Source of the DNA: JBLKSS01 sp047607725
GTDB lineage: Bacteria; Pseudomonadota; Gammaproteobacteria; Enterobacterales; Enterobacteriaceae
Assembly (NCBI RefSeq): GCF_047607725.1
Contig: NZ_JBLKSS010000132.1
Coordinates: 1-19,714 of the forward strand
Direction of reading: 5' to 3'
DNA length: 19,714 bases
Position 1 is the stretch's first letter. Each line of letters begins with the position of its first letter. Both the position numbers and the translations under genes were made by a program. Below are positions 1-8,260 of this stretch, one piece after another. The notes under the pieces are model-generated. The model saw only the letters and a program-made list of their open reading frames with translations, searched no databases and was not told the DNA's origin.

Positions 1-138
1 CCCCGGAAGCTAAAAGTCTCCAGAGTATGGCGGAACAGAAGATGAGCGATCGGACAGAATCGGAATCGCTGATCGGGCGACCGGAATCAGTGATCGGGTG
101 AAATCGGAATCAGTGATCGGACGTGACCGGAACCAGCA
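1..138. mobile_element. Terminal end of an IS21-like insertion sequence (partial copy)
   Basis: Bases 46-138 hold several degenerate copies of a GATCGG/CGGAAT unit spaced about 20-25 bp apart. Read on the minus strand from 138, the terminus begins TGCTGGTTCCGG and continues with repeated CCGATCA and ATTCCG blocks. The window's right end (from 19543) begins TGCAGATTCCG and carries the same blocks, and both share CGCTCATCTTCTG further in (here as its complement at 36-48). Multiple subterminal repeats and a TG...CA terminus are typical of IS21-family elements; the family name is my inference because no transposase lies in the window. A frame ending TGA at 43-45 could be the last codons of the element's helper ATPase gene, but too little is present to say. 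Position 138 is the likely outer boundary. Confidence 0.72.
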
Positions 139-718
139 ATATCACGATAATCTCGGCGGAGAGAATAAAATCGGTGCGCACCGCGCCTTTCACTTTGCTG
201 TTTTCCAAGGCTAACAACGCTTCACGCCCGCCGTTTTGCCCCACGGCCTTGTCGACCGCCGCGGCATCGTCAACAGGAGGCGTGTGCGCCAGTGCAGCAT
301 CGTCAGTCACCTTGGTCGTGCTCGCGTCCGACGGGTTTCTCACCTTGTGGGCATCAGGGTGGTGCTGTTTTTTAGCTTTGCGGTGGTGCCAGTTCTCAAT
401 TAATTTCTCCACCCCCTCGTAACTCAGGTAAGCCCCCCCTACCATCAGCAGCGGCGTAATGGCCCAAGGAAGCCATGCGCTGATAACCAGCGCCAGCGGC
501 ACCAGAATCGCTTTATTAAGCAGCGAGCCTTTAGCGACTTTCCATACCACCGGCAATTCGCGATCGGCTTTCACGCCCGAAACATGTTCGGCATTCAACG
601 CCAGATCGTCGCTCAATACGCTGGCGGTTTTGCGGGCTGCGACCTTACTCATCGCCGCGACGTCATCCAATATCGACGCGATATCGTCGAGTAATGCCAG
701 CAAGCTGGTTCCGGCCAT
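110..718 (-). pseudogene. yedI: YedI/DUF808 inner-membrane protein, 3' end removed by IS insertion
   Basis: The protein starts MAGTSLLALLDDIASILDD and continues with NAEHVSGVKADRELPVVWKV, closely matching E. coli YedI, a multi-pass membrane protein of unknown function (about 305 residues). The start at 718 is chosen because AAGGAA lies 6-7 nt upstream and it matches the family N-terminus; the ATG at 724 is too close to the ribosome site. About 193 native residues remain, including one hydrophobic pair near residues 65-100, up to VRTDFILSAEIIVI. The frame then enters the insertion sequence at 138 and stops at 110. A charged, His/Ala-rich stretch near residues 112-165 is longer than in E. coli. 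The C-terminal membrane region is gone, so the product is most likely non-functional. Confidence 0.85.
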
Positions 719-872
719 ATTCATTTCCTTTCACTACACAGAGACAAAAGCGACTTTAACAATAATTAACAATAACCCGCACGATTCTCGATCGTAACGG
801 CTCCAATGATAGTAGCATGTCGTTAAAATGGTTTAAGACCGGACCCAACCGAAATCATCAAAGGATAAGTCA

Positions 873-1169
873 ATGTCCACCGATATCCATGTTGTGGCAG
901 TCGTCGATGGCAAACCCGGCAGCGCTGAAGCGATAGTCGACGTCGTAGCCCCGTGCATTGCGGCCACGCGGCGCGAGCAGGGCTGCCTAAGCTACACTTT
1001 TCACCAGGATAAAGAGCGCCCCGATAGTTTCATGTTTATTGAAACGTGGGCCAGTGAGGACGCGCTGGAGCGACATGCGCAATCGGCGCATCTGAAGGTG
1101 CTGGTAGACGGGCTGGCGCCGCAGACCTCCCGTCCGCTGGAAGTCTCGGTGCTGCAAACGCTATTCTAA
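873..1169 (+). CDS. Small antibiotic-biosynthesis-monooxygenase (ABM) domain protein, putative quinol monooxygenase
   Basis: A 98-residue single-domain protein, the usual size for dimeric ABM-fold enzymes. It shows the family pattern: an N-terminal beta strand (IHVVAVVDGKPG), a helix, a central REQGCLSYTFHQD strand, then FIETWASEDALERHAQSAHL, where the ExW...H...H residues lie, and a final strand. ABM proteins include YgiN-like quinol monooxygenases and heme-degrading or signal-processing relatives; the substrate cannot be read from sequence. The ATG at 873 follows AAAGGA by 7 nt. It is divergent from yedI and stands alone. A second ABM protein, YgiN, lies at 17701 but is only distantly similar. 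No lesion is visible, so the gene is probably functional. Confidence 0.85.
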   Translation: MSTDIHVVAVVDGKPGSAEAIVDVVAPCIAATRREQGCLSYTFHQDKERPDSFMFIETWASEDALERHAQSAHLKVLVDGLAPQTSRPLEVSVLQTLF

Positions 1170-1456
1170 GCGGCTGCCGTCAATGGCGCGGCGGTCCGTC
1201 CGGCGGCGAGGCCACTGGCCTGAGTCGGCGCCAGGCGTCGGCGGGTGCCCGCCTGCGGGATAAACGGCGAAAATTGGCCAGGGCTAACCTCTGCCGGGCG
1301 ATGGCGTCCGGCGACAATAATAGGTACCCGGCCCTTGCGAGGGCGGGCTCGACTACGGAAATGAGGTCGGCCGCCGGCTACGTAGATGCTGCCGACGGCC
1401 GCGCTGTCGCCACCCGGCCTGTCGGTCCCTCGGGCTTTGCAAGCCAAACGGCGGCG
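1170..1456. other. GC-rich spacer without recognisable gene
   Basis: This 287-bp stretch between the ABM gene and the hydrolase remnant is strongly GC-rich. It contains open frames on both strands, but none has a ribosome site or recognisable protein family. It may be a decayed gene or simply intergenic sequence. Confidence 0.5.
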
Positions 1457-2322
1457 TTATAAATGCTGTTTCAACCATTGTAATTGCAAGCCGATGACGT
1501 TCTCAAAATGTTTTCCCTTGAACATGTCGAAGTGATAAGCCTGCGGTTCTATATGGCAGGCTTTCGGCGCCGTAATGGCCTGATACAGCGCCAAACCATG
1601 TTCTACCGGTATGACCTTATCCCATTCCGCCAGTACTACCAGCGTCGGCTGTGTAAGCTTCTGTGCATTAATTTTAGGCTGATACAATATCGCCTCAAGT
1701 ACGGTCAGATAAGGAACCTTGACGTTCAGCGAGGGATAATCGTGTTTTGCATGCTCATAGAACCGTCGCGACTCTTCATCGGTCATCACTTTGATGATGG
1801 GAACCATCAGTTCACGCCCGGATTGATTCTTTTTCTGCTGCATCCGTTCCATGGTGTTCATTAAACGCTCTCTTTCCTCTTCGGCCATATCGCCAGTCAC
1901 CAGCCGATTGCCACTGGCGAAGCCCATCAGGCTTATCACGCATTTGACCTCAGGACAGCGCACGGCCACATCGATAACCAGGTAACCGCCGAGAGAAGTG
2001 CCCCATAATGCGATACGTTTAGCATCTATATAGGACTGGGTTTTACTCCAGGCTAAGACCGCGATAATATCGTTATTCTGTTGTTCGGGAATGATTCTGC
2101 CCTGATCTCTCTCGCTTTCACCGAAACCACGGTAATCAAAGGTAATGGCATGGTAGCCGGCCTGGGTGAATGCCTGGGCATAATGGGTAATAACAGATCC
2201 TGAATGCCATAGAAACCATGGCACAGCAGAACAACCGGTGCCGGCACCTTGCTGTTGGCACGGTATACACGTACAGCCAGTTTTTCATTTTGGCTAACGG
2301 CATAGTGCCGTTCAGTGTTCAT
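1457..2322 (-). pseudogene. Alpha/beta hydrolase (dienelactone-hydrolase-like), frameshifted
   Basis: The start at 2322 (MNTERHYAVSQNEKLAVRVY) has AGGAG 8 nt upstream. The frame runs through the oxyanion-hole region PVVLLCHGFYGIQDLLLP and is then lost. The protein resumes one frame away with HYAQAFTQAGYHAITFDYRGFGES. Restoring one base in the short C run near 2184-2188 (GGG on the plus strand) would rejoin them. The remainder has the nucleophile elbow GTSLG, a likely acid Asp in LAEWDKVIP and a likely catalytic His in AYHFDMF, ending at 1457. The intact protein would be about 288 residues, normal for this hydrolase type. The substrate is unknown. A single one-base deletion makes this a recent pseudogene, unless the C run is a sequencing error. 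Confidence 0.8.
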
Positions 2323-2953
2323 CGTCAAATCTCCTTGTATTACAAACAACATTCAACGTATGACTATAATGATGATAAGACGCCATACCCTTCAGAAAAC
2401 ACGACACCTGTTCCCTCAACATCAAACCGCAGACGACGCGCTTGAACGTGGAGGAAATAATGATGTAGCGTAACGCTTTCTGTTGACGCAAGGGGTAATA
2501 GCATTTATTCGCAAATCCGAAAAAGCTAATAAATATAATTTTAATACTATTTGATATTAATCAATAAATTAACAAGATAATTGTACTACCCACTCTGGTT
2601 AAACACTTATTAATGCAGTCCGTGGTTGACATCACTTTGCAAGTGCCCTGCGGTCGACGAGCGAAATAAAGATTGGATCGCGAACCGTTTAAGTCAACGT
2701 CAACCGGTGGCGGCACACATGAAAGGGTAACGACGGATTCCCCTAGGCACGACAAGATAATTAACAAAGCTTCTACTAACGAAAACAATAGCCGCCGTCA
2801 TGGCTTATCTATATGGTTTATGATTTTATATATAATAATTATTAAGATATTTATTAGTGATAAATTTTTATTAATAAACCTCTGACACACTAAAACTAAA
2901 AATAACATATCCAGTAAGTCAATATCGTTAACGTCATCACTGGCAATGACTAT
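2323..2953. other. Intergenic region, no gene recognised
   Basis: About 630 bp between the hydrolase and the phosphodiesterase remnants, AT-rich from about 2500 onward. It contains a strong ribosome-site-like GGAGG at 2450-2454 followed by ATG ATG TAG at 2460-2468, which gives only a two-codon frame, and no recognisable protein downstream. The other short frames here have no supporting signals. I see no RNA gene. Confidence 0.5.
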
Positions 2954-4580
2954 TTAACCCGGCGGCAGGGCGTTTTTTTGTTTCGCGCCTGAATCCGCCA
3001 GTTGTGGCAAAGCGACAAAAGCGGCGCTGCGCGAGTGATGCTGCTGGCGATACCAGGTCAGAAACGCCTGCAGCGGCAGTGGCTGAGCAAATAAATAGCC
3101 CTGCTGATAAACCACCCGCTTATTTAGCAGATAGTTTTTCTGCAATTCTGTCTCGACGCCTTCGGCAATCACATGCATCTCAAAGCGGTTAGCTAGATCG
3201 ATGACCACGTCGACCAAATCGGTGGTGCGCTCTTCCTCCGCTATCATCGCGACAAAAGACCGATCGATTTTCAGAAGATTAATGTGCATGCTGCCCAAGT
3301 ATGAAAGCCCCGAATAGCCCGTGCCAAAATCGTCGATGGCGATGATAACACCGAGGGCCTGTAGCGAGGCAAGGACACTACGGATGACGGCATTGACTCG
3401 ATACACTGCCGCTCCGTCAGTTCCAGCACCAAAAGGATATTACGCGGATGCACCTTTTGCAAAAATTGGCGGCAATCTTTGACGATTTGCTCATTGCGCA
3501 AATGAATTGCCGCAATATTGAACGCGACATGTAGCGTTCCGTCATCAACGCTCCAATGCTGCGCCAGGTCATCCGCCACTTGCGCCATTAAATGTGCCGT
3601 TAACAGCAAGATTAAGCCAGAGGTTTCGGCCAAGGGCACGAAAACCTCTGGAGAAATAACCCCATCCGAGGGATGTCGCCAGCGCACCAGAATTTCCACG
3701 CCGGAACAATAGCCTTGTGCAACGTTCATAACCGGCTGGTAATAGGCCTCGAATTCATTCGCTTAAGACCCAGCATGATATTATTCTTCAGTGAGCTTTC
3801 CGCCCGCAACCATTGGTGAATTAACAGCGCCATCATGAACACAATGGCGGCAATTAGAAAAATAATATGGCCGACGTTAATCAGAAAATAACGCCAGGAC
3901 ATGCCCGGAGAAATTGCCACCTGCAACCGGTAGGGATAACGCGTTGATGCGCCGGTAACGATAAGCATTTGCGGGTCTTGAGCGCCGAGTGGAATAAGCG
4001 TGCCGGCCGACGTCAATACCGTGTCGCCTATCGTCAGCGCCACCGATCGGGATGGGCTTAGGGTATTCATCATCGTGCGCAAATATTGCGAATCAATAAT
4101 CACCACCGCGCGCGTTTGCCCCCTGCGCTGCTGCAACACCATCTCAGCCGTAGCTGCGGCAGCGAGCAGGCTAAGCGCCGCCCCTTTCGCGCCGGCGGGC
4201 ATAGGTGCCAACGCGTCCTTCATCGCGGCCAGCGGCACCGGTGAACAATAAAGACCGTTTTGGTCCGCCAAACTGACCGAGCGTATCAGAGGATATTGCC
4301 TGCCGAGATCGCGCAATGCCTCCACCACCACCGGACAGGGACGACCCGCCAGCAGTAGCGCCCGTTGAGCGGTTTCATCGCCATTGCCCAACGCGGTGTC
4401 GATAAAATCGATAAGGGCATGGATATCATGGCGTACCTGACTTTTCATATTTTGCTGAGTAACAAACAGCAGCAGAACGAGAGAAAAAATAAAGAAAAGA
4501 AAGGGAATCACGCCCCATAAGATAAAACGGTTGTTATTCATTACCTTTGCCAGCATCACGGTTGCAAGTATCCTGCGCAT
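2954..4580 (-). pseudogene. CSS-motif membrane sensor with EAL domain (c-di-GMP phosphodiesterase), two frameshifts
   Basis: Three overlapping frames together encode one protein. Segment 1 (from 4580) has a transmembrane helix near residues 20-40, a periplasmic sensor region with a Cys-containing GLYCSPVPL motif typical of CSS-motif proteins, and a second helix near residues 230-255. Segment 2 begins the EAL domain, in which the E-x-L motif is GVEILVRWRHP and FNIAA and LELTER follow. Segment 3 carries AIDDFGTGYSGLSYL, LLKIDRSF and VIAEGVE. The frame is lost by one base near 3757-3762 (LGLKR then NEFEAYYQPV) and again near 3400-3425 (after LTER). All EAL catalytic motifs are still readable, so decay is recent. 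The family hydrolyses c-di-GMP to pGpG under redox or periplasmic control. The start at 4580 has AGGA 9 nt upstream. Confidence 0.87.
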
Positions 4581-5114
4581 GTTCTTTTTTCCTGATGTCG
4601 GTCTTGATGCGCGGGCATATCCCCTGAAGGGATGTCACCATAATGGCATGAAGAAGAAGTATAAGGTAAAACCCGCTCTCGTGTCAGCTTCGTCGAGGCG
4701 ATATAACCGCATCGTGGTGCGCCGACAGAAAGATATTTGACTAATTAAAAAAAATGTATAAATTATCAATTCAATATAAAATAATTTATTTTTATATAAA
4801 TAGTATTATAATAATGTATTTAAAGATTGTAAAAATAAAATAATACTGAACGGTAAATAATATAAATATTATACATTTATCGAAATAAATATTATATAAA
4901 TATTTTGGTTATAACTAACAATATAAAAATAATAATCAAAAAAATTGGTTATTTAAAAGCTATATTTTTTTATGTGCGCACAACCGCTAATGGGCACATT
5001 TTGCCTGTTGCTAATTTTCTCTTGGCAGACAATGCCTGGAAAATATTTTCATGATTATCCTTTTGCGCCTCAATATACTGCCATTATCACTTAAATCAAA
5101 CGATGAGAAGCAAA
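4581..5114. other. Very AT-rich intergenic region upstream of the luxR remnant
   Basis: Positions 4741-4975 are almost entirely A and T, with many TATAAA/AATAAT runs, in sharp contrast to the GC-rich genes around. No open frame of note and no convincing operator was found. Such composition is typical of horizontally acquired or H-NS-bound DNA next to regulatory genes; that reading is inference. The region presumably held the promoter of the LuxR-family gene starting at 5115 and the 5' region of the divergent EAL gene. Confidence 0.5.
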
Positions 5115-5851
5115 ATGTTCTCTATAATTAAGCCATTTACGTCTCGGGAAAAGGGTCTGATCATCGCAGAAATTCATGATCTCCTCCAGCATGAAATGAA
5201 TATCGGTCAGCCTATCCGCTTCGCTTATTTTATTTTCAGCAAATAACAGGATGAAAAACCCGTCATCTATTCTAACTACCCAAAGGAATGGGTAGAAAAA
5301 TACATGAAGAATGAATTATATAAGCAAGATTCCGTTCTGTTGGGCGCTAGCCAAAAGATCGTGTCGTTCCCCTGGCACAATAATTATTTTAAAAAAAACA
5401 AACGTCAGAAAAAAATATCTTCATCCAAAGTTCAGAATATAACATCACCCGCGGCTATACTTTTCCGCTGCACGATTATGAAAATAATCTGGCTATGCTG
5501 AGCCTGTATACTGAAAGCGATCCCGATCTGCTAATGAAATGTATCAGCGACCACGAGGACCGTCTTTATCTGCTGTTTCTTTCCATTCATAACCGATTTC
5601 TATCGGAGAAGGCGCAGCAGACCAATAAACTGCATGCTAAAGTGATGAAAAGGCTTACATCCCGCAAAATCGAGGCGTTGCATTGGGCCAGCATCGGCAA
5701 AACCTACCGTGAGATCGCTATCATTATGGGCATTACCGAAAGCACAGTAAAATTCCATATCGGCAACCTCATCGTTAAGCTCGACGTCATTAACGCCAAA
5801 CATGCCATAAAAAAGGCGACGGACCTGCATCTACTAAATTTCAATGAGTAG
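5115..5851 (+). pseudogene. EsaR-type LuxR quorum-sensing receptor, broken by a stop and a frameshift
   Basis: The start at 5115 has GAGAAG upstream and reads MFSIIKPFTSREKGL, then RFAYFIFSK, then TAA at 5244-5246. The same frame continues QDEKPVIYSNYPKEWVEKYM, the signal-binding domain, up to FPWHNN. Past the A runs at about 5392-5417 the protein continues one frame over as EYNITRGYTFPLHDYENNLAM. The C-terminal GerE helix-turn-helix (LTSRKIEALHWASIGKTYRE, then TVKFHIGNL) is intact to 5851. The layout and motifs (YPxEW, HDxxNNLA) match EsaR/YspR-type regulators, which bind DNA without ligand and are released by acyl-homoserine lactone. The Pro after the signal-binding Asp is Ser here (QDSV). 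It faces the synthase gene tail to tail, the usual arrangement for this subfamily. A restart at 5495 could make a DNA-binding fragment of at most 118 residues. Confidence 0.9.
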
Positions 5852-5863
5852 CTATCTAAATAC

Positions 5864-5937
5864 ATTGTCAATGGCTTAAAAAATAGCGTGGCGGAGTGTA
5901 TTCTTTTAGGCCAGGGATAGCTCATGCCATTGACAAT
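5864..5937. repeat. Perfect 12-bp inverted repeat between the luxR and luxI tails
   Basis: ATTGTCAATGGC at 5864-5875 is exactly complementary to GCCATTGACAAT at 5926-5937, separated by 50 bp. It sits in the 146-bp gap between two convergent genes. It is not followed by a T run on either strand, so it is not a typical intrinsic terminator, though it could still end or protect both transcripts. It is also unlike a lux box. Confidence 0.7.
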
Positions 5938-5997
5938 CGATATCTGTCACAAGGCGGTCACGCTTTATCCACAAATAACTATTTTAGAACATCGCGA

Positions 5998-6627
5998 TTA
6001 CAGATAAACAGGCCATTTCTTCAGATAATACTCATTACAACAATGATAACGTCGGATATATTTTATTAAATTGGCCTGACTATAGTCATCGATGGCGAGT
6101 CGCAACAGATAGACCGGTTCGTCTTTTTCAGAGTTACCGATGGTTTCTACCTGGGTATTCCAGCCGCTGCGCTTGAGGATGGTATACATCGACCGGCTAC
6201 ACACAGTGAGTATCCCTTTCATCCCAATGGCGCGAGTGTAGTTAATCATGCCTAAAAACAGCAGATGGCAAAAGGGCAGTTTGGTTTCGGTCAACGACTT
6301 AACTCTGTCTTTATCGACAAAAAAGCGGCTCGACTCCAATAGTGTATCGTCGGCTGGCGCAGTGTAGTGAAAAAAGTCGCGAAATGGGCCGGTAATCATG
6401 TTAGGGTATTTCATGCTGATAAACCGGACGCTGCAGATCAATTCACCGTTATAGCAACCAAGCAAGTAGTGAGTGTTTTCGTTATCGTACTCATCAAATT
6501 CACGTTCTCCTTTACAGGAAACCTTCCAATTCAAACGATCTTTAAACGTTATTTTGCGCAGAAGGTATAATTCCTCCAGCCTGTCATTTATTATGTCTTT
6601 GTATTCTACGTTGATCAAATTAAACAT
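5998..6627 (-). CDS. sogI: Acyl-homoserine-lactone synthase, LuxI/EsaI family, intact
   Basis: This 209-residue enzyme makes an N-acyl-homoserine lactone signal from S-adenosylmethionine and acyl-ACP. All LuxI-family signature positions are readable: LRKITFKDRLNW (Arg, Phe, Trp) near residues 20-35, the acidic pair in EFDEYD near 45-50, CSVRF near 65-70 and ESSRFFVDKDR near 95-105. It resembles EsaI of Pantoea, whose product is 3-oxo-hexanoyl-homoserine lactone; the same acyl chain is likely but inferred. The start at 6627 has AAGGA 7 nt upstream; the ATG at 6645 lacks a site. The symbol is the name I recall for the Sodalis glossinidius enzyme. The promoter carries a lux box (6713-6732), while the convergent receptor gene is dead. 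Confidence 0.93.
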   Translation of the reverse strand: MFNLINVEYKDIINDRLEELYLLRKITFKDRLNWKVSCKGEREFDEYDNENTHYLLGCYNGELICSVRFISMKYPNMITGPFRDFFHYTAPADDTLLESSRFFVDKDRVKSLTETKLPFCHLLFLGMINYTRAIGMKGILTVCSRSMYTILKRSGWNTQVETIGNSEKDEPVYLLRLAIDDYSQANLIKYIRRYHCCNEYYLKKWPVYL

Positions 6628-6684
6628 AGACCATCCTTTTATCATTATAAATAAAAATGAGCAGAAGATATTTAAAGCGTATTT

Positions 6685-6713
6685 ATAGTATCAGTAAATA
6701 AATTGACTAACAA
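6685..6713 (-). promoter_or_regulatory. Sigma-70 promoter of the AHL synthase gene
   Basis: On the minus strand, TTGTTA (6713-6708) and TACTAT (6690-6685) are separated by exactly 17 bp. The predicted start of transcription is near 6678, giving a leader of about 50 nt before the ATG at 6627. The -35 overlaps the edge of the lux box by one base, the geometry seen at LuxR-controlled promoters. Confidence 0.7.
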
Positions 6714-6732
6714 CCTGTACTAAAGTGCAGGT
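6713..6732. promoter_or_regulatory. lux box (LuxR/EsaR-family operator)
   Basis: The 20-bp sequence ACCTGTACTAAAGTGCAGGT is a near-perfect palindrome (CCTGnACT...AGTnCAGG). It differs in only two positions from the esaR box of Pantoea stewartii as I remember it. It is centred about 42-45 bp upstream of the predicted transcription start of the AHL synthase gene. A bound receptor could activate by contacting polymerase, or repress by blocking the -35. Confidence 0.88.
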
Positions 6733-7117
6733 TATTAACTCAGTTTCCCCTCGCAATAGTTAAATTAATATACCGAAAAAGGAGTGAAAAACCAATCGGA
6801 AGGGAATGATAAGAATAATCACACTGATTTCATCACTGCAAAAAACCAATCGCTGGAGTAACTTCCTTACACTGCAATAGCATTGCTTAGAGAACGCTTT
6901 TTCCGTCAGCATAATAGGGACGATAATACGGCAATTTTTCAGAAAGTGAATAAAAAATCACGCAACAACCCCTTACCTCAGATTATTATATTATTTACCT
7001 AAGTATAATTTAATATCGATAAATTTACTTATACTGATAGTAATTATAAGAATTCATAAAAATTAACTAACCTTAATGCTACCTTCGCCAAAACATACGC
7101 AGCACATGGAGAGAATA
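6733..7117. other. Intergenic region upstream of yghA
   Basis: About 385 bp, AT-rich, between the lux box and the yghA start. The part at 6970-7070 is especially AT-rich with partial inverted symmetry (AAGTATAATTTAATATC, then TTTACTTATAC). No gene or defined operator is recognised. The yghA promoter presumably lies here. Confidence 0.45.
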
Positions 7118-8017
7118 ATGGCTGATTATGATCAATATAAAATGCAAAATCCGGTGACCCAATATTCAAAGGACGGCTTTCCTAAACAACAACAGAATAC
7201 GCCCGGCTTGCAAACCGACATGACCCCCGTTCCTGACTGTGGTGAAAAGAGTTATCGCGGCACCGGCCGCCTTGAAGGCCGTAAGGCATTGGTGACCGGC
7301 GCTGACTCCGGCATCGGTCGCGCGGCGGCTATCGCCTTTGCCCGGGAAGGCGCCGATGTCGCTCTGGCCTATTATCCCAGCGAGCATAAAGATGCCGAGC
7401 AGGTCGCCGAATTGGTTAAAGAAGCCGGCCGTAAAGTGGTGCTGCTCCCAGGGGATTTGCGTGACGAATCGGTCAACGTAAAGGTCGTTGAGGATGCGCT
7501 GAATCAGTTGGGCGGCCTGGATATTCTGGCGCTGGTGGCCGGTAAGCAAACCGCCGTGAAAGATATCGCCGACCTCACCACCGAACAGTTCCGTGAAACG
7601 TTTGAAACCAATGTTTTTTCTCTGTTTTGGATGACTAAAGCCGCACTCCCCCATTTGCCCCCCGGCGCTTCGATTATCACTACATCGTCGATCCAGGCGT
7701 ACCAACCCAGCCCGACGCTGCTGGATTACGTTTCGACAAAAGCCGCCATCCTGAACTACACCCACGGTTTGGCCAAACAAGTGGCGCAGAAAGGGATTCG
7801 CGTCAATTGCGTGGCCCCAGGGCCAATCTGGACCGTCCTGCAGGTGTCCGGTGGACAGCCAACGGATGCGCTCCCCTCTTTCGGTACCTCGACCCCGCTG
7901 GGCCGCGCTGGTCAGCCCGCGGAACTGGTGCCAATCTATGTTTACCTTGCCTCGCAGGAATCAAGCTATGTGACGGCGGAGGTACACGGCGTTACCGGGG
8001 GCAATCATTTGGGATAA
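7118..8017 (+). CDS. yghA: YghA-type short-chain dehydrogenase/reductase (NADP-dependent aldehyde reductase)
   Basis: This 299-residue protein is very close to E. coli YghA (294 residues), a cytosolic reductase of the SDR superfamily acting on aldehydes. The N-terminal extension of this subfamily is present (QYSKDGFPKQQQNTPG, then MTPVPDCGEKSY). The nucleotide-binding motif is TGADSGIG near residue 55, followed by the catalytic Ser in TTSSIQAYQP and the Tyr-x3-Lys in DYVSTKAA. The C-terminus SSYVTAEVHGVTGGNHLG is family-typical. The start at 7118 has GGAG 8 nt upstream and fits the family length; ATGs at 7076 and 7106 are less well placed. No lesion is visible. As in E. coli, it lies just before exbD, transcribed towards it. 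Confidence 0.95.
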   Translation: MADYDQYKMQNPVTQYSKDGFPKQQQNTPGLQTDMTPVPDCGEKSYRGTGRLEGRKALVTGADSGIGRAAAIAFAREGADVALAYYPSEHKDAEQVAELVKEAGRKVVLLPGDLRDESVNVKVVEDALNQLGGLDILALVAGKQTAVKDIADLTTEQFRETFETNVFSLFWMTKAALPHLPPGASIITTSSIQAYQPSPTLLDYVSTKAAILNYTHGLAKQVAQKGIRVNCVAPGPIWTVLQVSGGQPTDALPSFGTSTPLGRAGQPAELVPIYVYLASQESSYVTAEVHGVTGGNHLG

Positions 8018-8127
8018 GCGCCTGACCGGGTAAAGCCCGGTGCGTTCAACGCTTCATACACGCAGAGGCTCCAGGCGGGCGCCGACACTCAAACGTAAGA
8101 CGGGACTTCCTAACTACAGGCTGCTGC

Positions 8128-8260
8128 GCGTTGGGCGTTGGGCGTTGGGCAATGAGCGTTAAGCGTCGGACGTTAAGCGTTATCCGCTGGGTGTTGAGTG
8201 CTCGGCGTTAAGCATCGGGCGCGAAGCGTGGGGTGTAAGGGCATGAGGCATGAGACTCGG
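8128..8260. repeat. GCGTTGG tandem heptamers decaying into GCGTTAAGC-like units
   Basis: Positions 8128-8148 are three perfect copies of GCGTTGG. For about 110 bp more the sequence keeps returning to GCGTTAAGC, GCGTCGG, GGTGTTGAG and related words at irregular spacing. It lies in the 397-bp gap (8018-8414) between the convergent yghA and exbD genes. No coding frame covers it. The rest of the gap shows no recognised feature. Confidence 0.65.

Noticed and set aside
1166..1447. 93-codon minus-strand frame in the GC-rich spacer
   Set aside because: No ribosome site, low-complexity Arg/Gly/Ala content and no recognisable family.
2561..2885. Short frames on both strands (2561-2788 minus, 2673-2885 plus)
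   Set aside because: No ribosome sites, no recognisable families, and AT-rich composition where chance frames are common.
5304..5501. Independent small protein
   Set aside because: It is the middle section of the luxR signal-binding domain followed by out-of-frame codons, not a separate gene.
8128..8260. CRISPR-like array
   Set aside because: The units are only 7 bp, adjacent without spacers, and degenerate. No cas gene is nearby.
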